Source: CAWGMT01 sp963823675
GTDB taxonomy: Bacteria; Planctomycetota; Planctomycetia; Isosphaerales; Isosphaeraceae
NCBI GenBank assembly: GCA_963823675.1
Contig: CAWGMT010000021.1
Coordinates: 186,001 to 250,000, forward strand
Direction: 5' to 3'
DNA: 64,000 bases
Made by a program: the position numbers and the translations under genes. This document shows, one piece after another, positions 28,379 to 35,846 of the stretch. Position 1 is the stretch's first letter. Each line of letters begins with the position of its first letter. The notes beneath the pieces were generated by a model, which did not search any database, was not told where the DNA came from, and worked only from the letters and a program-made list of their open reading frames with translations.

Positions 28379-28525
28379 TCGGGCGAATCCGTCTTATTCT
28401 TTCCCAGAAGCGGTCTGCTGGCCTTGCGAATAGGCCCGGGGTTGATTCTATCACAAAGCGACTGGTTTCTGCCCATGGTAGCTTGCTGACGTTTCCCACG
28501 ATGCCCCGAGCATCGGGTTTTTGTG

Positions 28526-28556
28526 TTGACACCCGAAGGACTGAAAAGGCTAATAT
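28526..28556 (+). promoter_or_regulatory. sigma-70-like promoter ahead of rplB
   Basis: TTGACA at 28526-28531 and TAATAT at 28551-28556, both near consensus, with a 19-base spacer (2 longer than ideal). The rplB start is about 80 bp downstream. The surrounding bases are more AT-rich than the coding neighbours. Confidence 0.5.
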
Positions 28557-28637
28557 TAGAGACCATAGCGGAATTGAGGAGCAGGGTTTCGTGGTACTGG
28601 CTGGGTCCCGGCACGCCTAGAAAGTGAGAACGCCGAG

Positions 28638-29495
28638 ATGGGTATTCGGTATTATAAGCCGACGAGCGCGGGGCGACGGTTCGCCTCGGTCAGTGATTTT
28701 GCCGAGCTGACCGACAAGAACAAGAAGCCCGAGAAGCGGCTGACGGCCCCGCTCAAGAAGTCGGGAGGGAGAAACCATCACGGTTTCATCACGTGCCGGC
28801 ACCGCGGCGGCGGCCACAAGCGGATGTACCGGATCATCGATTTCAAGCGGAACGATCGGGACGGCGTCACGGCCGAGGTGACGCACATCGAGTACGACCC
28901 GAACCGGTCGGCACGGATCGCCCTGATCGTTTATCCCGATGGCGAGAAGCGTTACATCATCGCTCCCGATGGGCTCAAGGCCGGCATGACCGTGCAAAGC
29001 GGTCCGGACGTCGAGCCAAAGGTCGGATGTTGCCTGCCGCTGGCCAAGATCCCGGCGGGCATGCAGATCCACAACATCGAGATGGAGCCGGGCCGCGGCG
29101 CGAAGCTCTGCCGCTCGGCGGGGGTTTCGGCCACGCTCACGGCCCGCGAGGGATCCTGGGCTCAGATCACCCTTCCCTCCGGCGAAGTCAGGCGCATCCC
29201 GGCGGCATGCCGGGCGACGATTGGTGTCGTCGGCAACCCCGACCACATGAATATCCGCCTGGGCAAGGCGGGCCGCAAGCGCTGGCTGGGCCGCCGGCCC
29301 CACGTGCGCGGGACGGCCATGAACCCCGTCGACCACCCGATGGGCGGCGGCGAGGGGCGATCCAAGGGACACACTCCCCGCTCGCCGAGCGGCGTGCTGG
29401 CCAAGGGGGGCAAGACCCGCCGCCGCCGCAAGCCGTCCAATTCCATGATCATCCGCCGCCGCATGAGCGTCCGCTATGGGCAGTTGAAGATCTGA
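28638..29495 (+). CDS. rplB: 50S ribosomal protein L2
   Basis: 285 residues, slightly longer than the usual 273-276. It binds 23S rRNA at the peptidyl-transferase centre. Recognisable from MGIRYYKPTSAGRRFASVSD, GGRNHHGFITCRHRGGGHKR, YRIIDFKRN, NIEMEPGRGAKLCRSAG and the C-terminal NPVDHPMGGGEGRSKGHTPR, which includes the conserved histidine important for activity. It stands alone: rplW would be expected before it and rpsS after it in an S10 operon, but the neighbours are an unrelated leftward gene and an FHA gene. Confidence 0.98.
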   Translation: MGIRYYKPTSAGRRFASVSDFAELTDKNKKPEKRLTAPLKKSGGRNHHGFITCRHRGGGHKRMYRIIDFKRNDRDGVTAEVTHIEYDPNRSARIALIVYPDGEKRYIIAPDGLKAGMTVQSGPDVEPKVGCCLPLAKIPAGMQIHNIEMEPGRGAKLCRSAGVSATLTAREGSWAQITLPSGEVRRIPAACRATIGVVGNPDHMNIRLGKAGRKRWLGRRPHVRGTAMNPVDHPMGGGEGRSKGHTPRSPSGVLAKGGKTRRRRKPSNSMIIRRRMSVRYGQLKI

Positions 29496-29603
29496 AAGTG
29501 CAAGCATCCAGCTATTGTCGGTATCGCATCGTTGAGATAAGATTGATTTGCTCAGTTACGGGATCAACGTTGTCGACCCAGGCGGGACGGGCTGCGTACT
29601 GGC

Positions 29604-30159
29604 ATGAAGGCGGAACTTGTACCTGAGAATGGTGATCCACCTGTGCCGATTGTGCGTGATGTCACGGTTGTCGGTCGCAGGCAGGATTGCGATGTTGTGC
29701 TTCAGCACCCCGGTGTTTCGAAGCGGCACTGCATCTTGGTGAAGACGGACGGTCTGCTGGTGATCCGCGATCTGGCCACGACCAACGGAACGAAGGTCAA
29801 GGGGCAGCGAGTGCGCTGGGCCGCGCTCTTGCCGGATGACCGGATCAGTCTCGGCGGCTACAAGCTGCGCGTCTATCTGGGCGCGGACGACATGCTGTCG
29901 CCTTCCGAGCAGCGGGGCGTGCGTGCGGGCGCGGACTTGGATACGGGTCTGGGCGATTCGGGAATCGACGCGGGGGTTACCCTGTCGCCGGGTGCGCGGG
30001 GCGCCGCCGGCTCGGTCAACGCAACGGACATTCCCGGCGCCCTCCGTGTCCGACGTCCCGCTTCCCACGGCGGCGCCCAGCCAGACGGCCGCGCCGGACC
30101 AGGGGGGTGAATACTTCGAGATCGTCGAGGATGAAGACGAGATCATCGAACTGGACTGA
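29604..30159 (+). CDS. FHA-domain protein (frame break in the tail)
   Basis: The first 95 residues are a forkhead-associated domain: VVGRRQDCDVVLQHPGVSKR (GR and the SxxH loop), then RDLATTNGTKVKGQRVRW and GGYKLRVYL. Such domains bind phosphothreonine peptides, consistent with the Ser/Thr kinases of this lineage. The tail is Ala/Pro/Asp-rich; one indel near 30030 moves the frame to a continuation that ends EYFEIVEDEDEIIELD at 30159. Total about 185 residues. No membrane segment. A strong hairpin lies 9 bp after the stop. Confidence 0.8.
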
Positions 30160-30167
30160 TTCAACAG

Positions 30168-30204
30168 GACAACGCCGGCGCGGCCTGGCCGCTCCGGCGT
30201 TGTC
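30168..30204 (+). terminator. intrinsic hairpin after the FHA gene
   Basis: GACAACGCCGG (30168-30178) pairs perfectly with CCGGCGTTGTC (30194-30204), with a further GGCC/GGCC pairing in the loop. No clear T-run follows (TCTGAC). Very stable, likely a transcript end, possibly shared by both strands. Confidence 0.6.
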
Positions 30205-30317
30205 TCTGACGAGGGGGGGATCTCGACGGAACTTGGGAGTGAGATTCTCGGAAAAGGGGCGCTCATGAGGCAGGAGCCGGCTGCCTCAAGACGAGACGCC
30301 AATCGGAAGGATCGGAC

Positions 30318-30584
30318 TCAGGTGCCGTCGGAGCGAGGACGGCGGGGCTCGCGTCGAATCGGCTGGTTGAGCCGTTCGATCTGCCGTGCATCGTGGGGCT
30401 CCAGTCGGCTCGCCTGACGATTCTCGCGTTGAATGGCTTCGTACACCTCTTGGCGGTGCACGGAGATCTCGATCGGGGCCGCGATCCCCAATCGCACCTT
30501 GTCACCGCGAATATCGACAACGGTGATGACGATATCATCGCCGATGATGATACTTTCGTCGCGGTGTCGGGACAGGACCAGCAT
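30318..30584 (-). CDS. csrA: carbon storage regulator, RNA-binding
   Basis: 88 residues; the first 60 are CsrA: MLVLSRHRDESIIIGDDIVI, then VRLGIAAPIEISVHRQEVYE with the conserved RNA-binding arginine. It has AAGGAG about 9 bases before the ATG. The C-terminal 28 residues are an Arg-rich extension (RREPRRPRSDGT) beyond the usual 61-70. CsrA dimers block ribosome binding on target mRNAs and are held in check by FliW. fliW lies 133 bp upstream in the same direction. Confidence 0.95.
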   Translation of the reverse strand: MLVLSRHRDESIIIGDDIVITVVDIRGDKVRLGIAAPIEISVHRQEVYEAIQRENRQASRLEPHDARQIERLNQPIRREPRRPRSDGT

Positions 30585-30717
30585 CGTATTCGGCTCCTTC
30601 CTCCTGCCAGCGAGGCCCGCGACCGTCCCTGATCACGTTGCCCGGGCACTCGGTGACCACGACGGAGCTGGGGATGGTACGTTGACAGAAAGGCTCATGC
30701 TCTTGAGCTAGAGCGGG

Positions 30718-31197
30718 TTACGCCGTCGCTCGCAGCGGTGACAGCCCTGGCAGCACGGTTGTTGCCGGGGTGGATGCGTACGTATCGAGAGGATACCGCA
30801 CGGGGTACCGGCTGGAGGTTAAAACCAATTGCCGGCCCAGGCGGCGGATCGGGTTGAAGACCAGCGGTCCCTGGAGGTTGACCGTCAGTCCTCCGCCCTC
30901 ACCACGGTTCAGTATCACGTAGATCAATGCGGAACGTTCGTCCTCCAGTTCCAGCGCGGCCCTGTCTCCTGACCGGATTTCGACTCGGTAGTCGCCGACT
31001 GCAAGCGGAGGGGCAACCAGCCCGAAGGCGAGTTCGGGCGCGGTCAAGCTTTGCAACCAGGTCAGACCATGGACAACCGGGTCGGGTAGATGGATGTAAT
31101 GTGTGAATGAACGAAATCCGAGCAGCCCTTCCGGAATCAGGATCACGTCCGATTCGCAGGCCTGGATCACGCCGAAGCGGGTCGTGAGGATGTTCAC
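30718..31197 (-). CDS. fliW: flagellar assembly factor FliW, CsrA antagonist
   Basis: 159 residues from GTG 31197, chosen because GGAGGTAACC sits just upstream. A frame open to 31446 adds an unconvincing Arg/Ser-rich leader. FliW pattern: VNILTTRFGVIQACESDVIL, IPEGLLGFRSFTHYIHLPDP, LTWLQSLTAPELAFGLVAPP, LTVNLQGPLVFNP and RQLVLTSSRYPVRYPL. In Bacillus FliW binds either flagellin or CsrA, linking flagellin level to translation. Here it precedes csrA, the classical arrangement. No flagellin gene is in the window. The C-terminus (STPATTVLPGLSPLRATA) is a short extension. Confidence 0.93.
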   Translation of the reverse strand: MNILTTRFGVIQACESDVILIPEGLLGFRSFTHYIHLPDPVVHGLTWLQSLTAPELAFGLVAPPLAVGDYRVEIRSGDRAALELEDERSALIYVILNRGEGGGLTVNLQGPLVFNPIRRLGRQLVLTSSRYPVRYPLDTYASTPATTVLPGLSPLRATA

Positions 31198-31672
31198 TTC
31201 CTGGTTACCTCCTTGTACGTCGGGCGGCCGCTGGCCTCTAGCCTCAAGCGACCAAGGCGTCCCCGGCGCGACCCGGGGGATCATGAGCCGAGCCGACTCG
31301 CTAGCGGTCACAGAGCGTCCCTGGCCGCGACCCGATTCCCCGCGGCTTGAACCTTCGGGATGGGCCGCCGGCCGAATCGCCCGGGCCGACTCCGTGACAC
31401 AATCAATCACATCCACGGGAAGCGGATACTCCCGATCTCGCTCCACCGTTTCCCTTACTGACCGAGGGAACAGCTTGACCGACCTTTATATCGTCCCACT
31501 GGAGCGCCGGGGCACAGTCGCGAACGTGGGAAATCCCGACGCGTTACGTCTCGCGATGGCTGCGCCAGTCGCTCCGTTCGTACCGAAGGTGCAACGTTGC
31601 GTCACGGCCCGCTCGCGCCGACCGTATCGTCATTCCGGTCTCGGCCGGCTACCCCGGGGTCGCGAGCAACCG
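31198..31672. other. intergenic, upstream of fliW
   Basis: About 475 bp between fliW and the next leftward gene. Open frames here lack ribosome sites and recognisable protein features. It should contain the fliW-csrA promoter; I saw no convincing sigma-28 or sigma-54 motif. Confidence 0.4.
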
Positions 31673-31960
31673 TCATGACCGATAGTTCTCTTCCAGCCCC
31701 CACAACCGTTGCAGGAAGCGATCGCGCTTGCCGGGCTCGTAAAGGTAAATCGCGATTTCCTCGATGGTTTCACCCGGCGCCGCGGTGTAGTCCCGCCAGC
31801 GCGTCTCGGAATCATGAAAAACCGGGCCGATGTGGTCCGAACAGGCAAAACCATAAGTCTTCAACTCCGCGACCCGGCCGTCGCTCCAGCGCGCGGCGAT
31901 CTTGTACGTGGCTGGTTTGCCACAGGCCTCTCGGGAGCACTGGACCACGATCTTGGACAT
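31673..31960 (-). CDS. small cysteine-containing hypothetical protein
   Basis: 95 residues: MSKIVVQCSREACGKPATYK to RLWGLEENYRS. Cys8 and Cys13, with a later CSDH, could form a zinc site (C-x4-C ... C-x2-H). The rest is acidic/aromatic (TRWRDYTAAPGETIEEIAIY). A lineage-type conserved hypothetical in appearance; no function assignable. Confidence 0.65.
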   Translation of the reverse strand: MSKIVVQCSREACGKPATYKIAARWSDGRVAELKTYGFACSDHIGPVFHDSETRWRDYTAAPGETIEEIAIYLYEPGKRDRFLQRLWGLEENYRS

Positions 31961-32120
31961 TCTACGGGCCCTATAGCGCGGTCGCGATCGGGGAAGAGTC
32001 GTCTGGGAGTCGCGCCGGATCTCGATCGTCGATCGATTCTACCAGGACCGCGGGCCGCTTCAAATCCGCACCCGGCGCCCTTGCGTGCGAATGACGCTGC
32101 GCCGGCTCGGTTTACGGCGG

Positions 32121-32567
32121 TCACGACCCAAGTACAGTCTTGATGAGCACGGCCCACGAGGAGCGCAGGGAGACCCGGGTACGAGTCGCGCCGGAGCGGC
32201 TACTTGGAGAGGCTTGTTCGGGCGCGGATGTGCCGGCGGCGCGATTGCGGCGCGAGGAGATCAATGCGGACACGGCGGTCTGGACGGCACAGAGGCGGGC
32301 GCAGTCGTCGTCGAAATCGAAGATGAGCCGGTAATCCGCCGGCGAGAGGTCGTAGTTGCGGGAGAGCAAGAGAATGGAAATAGCCAGCTCGATTTGCAAG
32401 ACCTCGTCGCGGTCTTCGGCTTCGCGACGAGCCTCGGCCAGAGCATCGAACTGTGCATCGAGCCCAGGCGGAGGCGGATCGGGAAACGACCACTCTTGAT
32501 CGTCGCCCATGCGGATCCGGGTCCCGTCGCGGAATGTGGGCCGTCTCGATGTCGTCTCGCCGGGCAT
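32121..32567 (-). CDS. hypothetical protein
   Basis: 148 residues. The central part (PPPGLDAQFDALAEARREAE, then EVLQIELAISILLLSRNYDL, SPADYRLIFDF) is helical and looks conserved. Both ends are Arg/Ser-rich and less convincing, so the true start may be the internal ATG of MGDDQEWSFPDPPPPG. Leftward, with no partner gene. Confidence 0.55.
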   Translation of the reverse strand: MPGETTSRRPTFRDGTRIRMGDDQEWSFPDPPPPGLDAQFDALAEARREAEDRDEVLQIELAISILLLSRNYDLSPADYRLIFDFDDDCARLCAVQTAVSALISSRRNRAAGTSAPEQASPSSRSGATRTRVSLRSSWAVLIKTVLGS

Positions 32568-32893
32568 CGCGTATCAACCTTTCCCGATTACCCAGGCTCC
32601 GCGCTTTGCTGGGCTCGGCCATCGGCGATGTCGGGGCAGCAGAGGCTTCCAAATCTACCAAGTTAATCCTAAAGCATCACTGAGAAAGGTCAACCTTAAC
32701 TTGTCGCGTGCCTCAAGCCCTACCGTCGGCTTCTTCTCAATGCGCCGTTCGGGGAGCAAGAAAGCCTTACCGTCGGCGCCGGGAATTGTTATACCGAATG
32801 AGTACGACTGGGGGCTCCGATCCGAGAGATCGGTTGTCTGGCACCAGAAACTTGTGGAGGCTCCCGTCGGGAATTCATCGAGGAATCTGGAAC
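32568..32893. other. thiC leader region, no riboswitch seen
   Basis: About 325 bp before thiC. thiC is often controlled by a TPP riboswitch, so I looked for its conserved CUGAGA and ACCUGAUCUGG cores. An isolated CTGAGA occurs near 32681, but no partner element follows in order. I therefore do not call a riboswitch. Confidence 0.4.
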
Positions 32894-34227
32894 ATGACGC
32901 AGATCGAAATGGCGCGGCGGGGCATCGTGTCGCACGAGATGGAGGCCGTTGCGCGGCGTGAGCTGCTGGAACCTGAGCTGATTCGGAGCGAGGTGGCGCG
33001 CGGGCGGATGATCATCCCCGCCAACACTGTGCATCTCGAGCTCGGCCTGGAACCGATGGGCATCGGAATCAAGGCACGCTGCAAGATCAACGCCAACATA
33101 GGCAATTCGGCCGTGACGTCCGACATCGACAACGAACTGGCCAAGTTGAAGATGGCCGTCGATCTGGGCGCCGACACCGTGATGGATCTCTCGACCGGCG
33201 GAAACATCGACGCGATCCGGGCGGCCATCATCGCGGCAAGCCCGGTGCCGGTGGGCACAGTGCCGATCTACCAGGCGATCCAGCGCGTGAAGAAAGTGGA
33301 AGAGCTTTCGCCCCGCGACATGCTCGACATGATCGAGCACCAGGCGCGTCAAGGAGTCGATTACATGACGATCCACGCGGGCATCCTCCGCGACTACGTG
33401 CCGCTGACGGCCCTGCGCATCACCGGCATCGTGTCGCGCGGCGGATCGCTGATGGCGCAGTGGATGTTCGCCCGCCGGCAGGAGAACCCGTTCTACACGT
33501 ACTTCGACGAACTATGCGACATCATGCGGCAGTACGACGTTTCCTTCAGTCTGGGCGACAGCTTGCGGCCCGGCAGCATCGCTGACGCCTCCGACCTTGC
33601 CCAGTTCGCCGAGTTGAAGACGCTCGGCGAGCTAACCCGCCGGCGCAGTTGCGCGGCTGCCAGGTCATGGTGGAAGGCCCCGGCCACGTGCCGATGGATC
33701 AGATCGCCATGAACATGGAGAAACAGGCGATCGAGTGCGACGAGGCCCCGTTTTACGTGCTCGGTCCGCTCGTGACCGACGTGGCGCCGGGTTACGATCA
33801 CATCACGTCGGCGATCGGCGCGGCCCTTGCCGGCTGGCACGGCGCCAGTATGCTCTGTTACGTGACTCCCAAGGAACATCTCGGCCTTCCCGAGGTCGAG
33901 GACGTGCGCCAGGGTGTGATCGCATACAAGATCGCGGCCCACGCCGCGGACCTTGCCCGGCACCGCGCCGGCGCCCGCGAGCGTGACGACGCGATCTCAC
34001 GCGCCCGCTACCAGTTCAACTGGGAGGAACAGTTCCGGCTCTCGCTCGATCCCGAGACCGCCCGCCGGATGCACGACGAGACCCTCCCCCAGGAGGCCTT
34101 CAAATCGGCCGCGTTTTGCAGCATGTGCGGTCCCAAGTTCTGCTCGATGCGCATCAATGAAGACATCCGCAAACAGGGTGCTGCCACGGCCGCCTTGGTC
34201 GAGCTCGAGCCCGTGGGCAGTGCATGA
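32894..34227 (+). CDS. thiC: phosphomethylpyrimidine synthase (one frame break)
   Basis: Makes the thiamine pyrimidine (HMP-P) from aminoimidazole ribotide, an intermediate of the purine route; radical-SAM enzyme with a 4Fe-4S cluster. Visible: GIKARCKINANIGNSAVTSD, MDLSTGGNIDAIR, VDYMTIHAGILRDYVPLT, ITGIVSRGGSLMAQWM, VMVEGPGHVPMDQIAMNMEK and the C-terminal cluster motif CSMCGPKFCSM. One G is missing near 33640 (LTRR then QLRGCQ), splitting the frame; restored length is about 445 residues, normal for the short ThiC form. A convergent terminator lies 10 bp downstream. Confidence 0.96.
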
Positions 34228-34233
34228 AAGACT

Positions 34234-34278
34234 AAAAAACGGCGCCCCCGGCTCCCGTGGGAGGCCGAGGACGCCGTT
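34234..34278 (-). terminator. intrinsic terminator of the leftward amidotransferase-like gene
   Basis: On the minus strand, AACGGCG (34278-34272) begins a long stem-loop closed by CGCCGTT (34244-34238), with inner CCTCGGCC / GGC-CGGGGG pairing. A run of six Ts (34239-34234) follows. It is in the right place, about 50 bp after the amidotransferase stop, and convergent to thiC. Confidence 0.75.
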
Positions 34279-34330
34279 CGGCATTGAGTGAGTGATATCG
34301 ACGAGCCGTGCGCGCAGAGCGCACGCTCGT

Positions 34331-35082
34331 TCAGCCGACCTTGGCCAGTGCCGGAGCGCTCTTGCTGGAAGCCGCGGCGGCAACGAAGGCTTCGATGAGC
34401 TGCATGTCCAGCGAGATGTTGCCCTCGTTCTCGGGGTGCCACTGCACGCCGGTGACCCACCAGTGATGGTCTTTGCCTTCAAATGCCTCGATCAGACCAT
34501 CGGGCGCAGCGCCGCCACGCGGAAGTTGGGCGCCAGTTTGCGGATTCCCTGGTGATGATAGCTGTTGACCCGGATCTCGCCGGGCCCGTAGATCTCCTCG
34601 AGCCGGGTACCGGGTTGCATCACCACCGTGTGGCGATGCGCCCCACCGTGAGGGTCGCGGTGGGGAATGCTCTTGGGCATGTCTTCCGGAAGGTGGAGGA
34701 ACAATCCTCCGCCGGCGACGACGTTGAGCTCTTGCATGCCCAGGCCGATGCCCAGGACCGGCATGCGGCGCTGCTGGACGATTTTGCAGAGCAGCCGGTC
34801 GGCAAGCTCCCGGCGCTCGGGCACCATCGTAACTGAAGGGTGCGGCGATAGGCCCATCTTGCGTGGGTCGAGATCATCGCCACCCGTCAACATCACCCCA
34901 TCCAGCCGGTCGAGAATCGGTGTCAGATCGGCTTCCTTGGCCAGCGGGGGAATAAAAACGGGCAAGGCATTGGCCGACAGCAGGCAGTCGAAATAGCCGC
35001 TGTGAATATAACAGTGCGGAACCCGGCTCTTGGCCGTTGCGCGATAATCGGTGTTGATGCCGATCAGCGGACGGTACTTCAT
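34331..35082 (-). CDS. class I glutamine amidotransferase-like protein, nucleophile missing (one frame break)
   Basis: Starts MKYRPLIGINTDYR at 35082, with GGAAGGG about 10 bases upstream; an ATG 9 bases further up is also usable. Peptidase C26 / gamma-glutamyl-GABA hydrolase pattern: HSGYFDCLLSANALPVFIPP, RLDGVMLTGGDDLDPRKMG, IPHRDPHGGAHRHTVVMQPG, VNSYHHQGIRKL and, after a missing G near 34506, DHHWWVTGVQWHPENEGN with the catalytic His. The nucleophile elbow, normally GICRGMQ, reads GIGLGMQ, so the cysteine is glycine. About 250 residues. It may be a non-hydrolytic relative with a binding or structural role. Confidence 0.82.
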
Positions 35083-35091
35083 GGCAGCCAT

Positions 35092-35846
35092 CCCTTCCTT
35101 GAAATGGTCTCGGCGAAAGCCGTTTGTGATGCATCCCGGGGAGTTTCGTCTTTGATGGATCGTTCACGCCGACGAAGACCGTGATGCCTGCCCCGCGATT
35201 GCGTGAGGTTTTGCTGGAATGAATAACCTTTAAAGCCTCATCCGGGGCACCCTCTATTTGATCCTTCAAAACGCGAGCAGACTGGAACAATGTCCTCCTT
35301 CCGATAGGTCCGATGTGATGCCGGAGAGTTCCTGAATCCGACTGTTCGTTCAATCGCCTTGCCGCGCTTGGCAAGGTGGCTGGAGTCTACCGAGTGGGGT
35401 CGGAGAATTTCAAGAAAAATCCGGGGAGATTTGCCGTTTTTTCCGTATTTTTTCGCCTCCGGAGCATTTGGGAAGGGGAGTGAGCAGATGGGTCGGACTT
35501 TGCCCGAGAAGCTGGTGTTCAGGCGTTTTGTGGGTGCTCGGAATGGCGGGATCGGCGGGATTTCATGAGCAGTCGGTCGCGCACTCGGGGCTTGGGGAGG
35601 TGGTTGCCGCGGGGTACGAGGGGGCGGAGGGTTGAACGTTAGGCTGCTGGTGCTCGTCCAAACCGTATCACTCACACGCAGATTCCTCGTGCCCTGGGCG
35701 GACGCCTGGGCGTCAAGCGTCGCGTAACCGGGAGCCAGCGGCGACGGCGGCCTCTTGGAGGGGCGCAAGCAACGCCGTCGCCGTTGGCTCCCGGTTAAAC
35801 GAGCACTTCGACTGCGGCCCGGCCGCGCTGTGGTTAGCCGGACGGT
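35092..35846. other. intergenic with one palindromic repeat
   Basis: About 750 bp with no supported gene. The part near 35430-35465 is T-rich (TTTTTTCCGTATTTTTTCGCC), unlike the GC-rich surroundings. It holds the inverted repeat at 35725-35797 and the upstream region of the amidotransferase-like gene. Confidence 0.5.
35725..35797. repeat. 25-bp-arm inverted repeat near the kinase 3' end
   Basis: The left arm 35725-35749 (TAACCGGGAGCCAGCGGCGA...) and right arm 35773-35797 (...TTGGCTCCCGGTTA) are complementary at 24 of 25 positions, with a 23-base loop. It lies 50 bp beyond the kinase stop. It may be a dispersed planctomycete element and could also act as the kinase terminator. Confidence 0.8.

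Noticed and set aside
32660..32893. TPP riboswitch before thiC
   Set aside because: A lone CTGAGA is present but the second conserved core and the ordering are missing.
35359..35568. 69-residue plus-strand frame (MPRLARWLESTEWGRRIS)
   Set aside because: Isolated, no ribosome site, covers a T-rich non-coding stretch.
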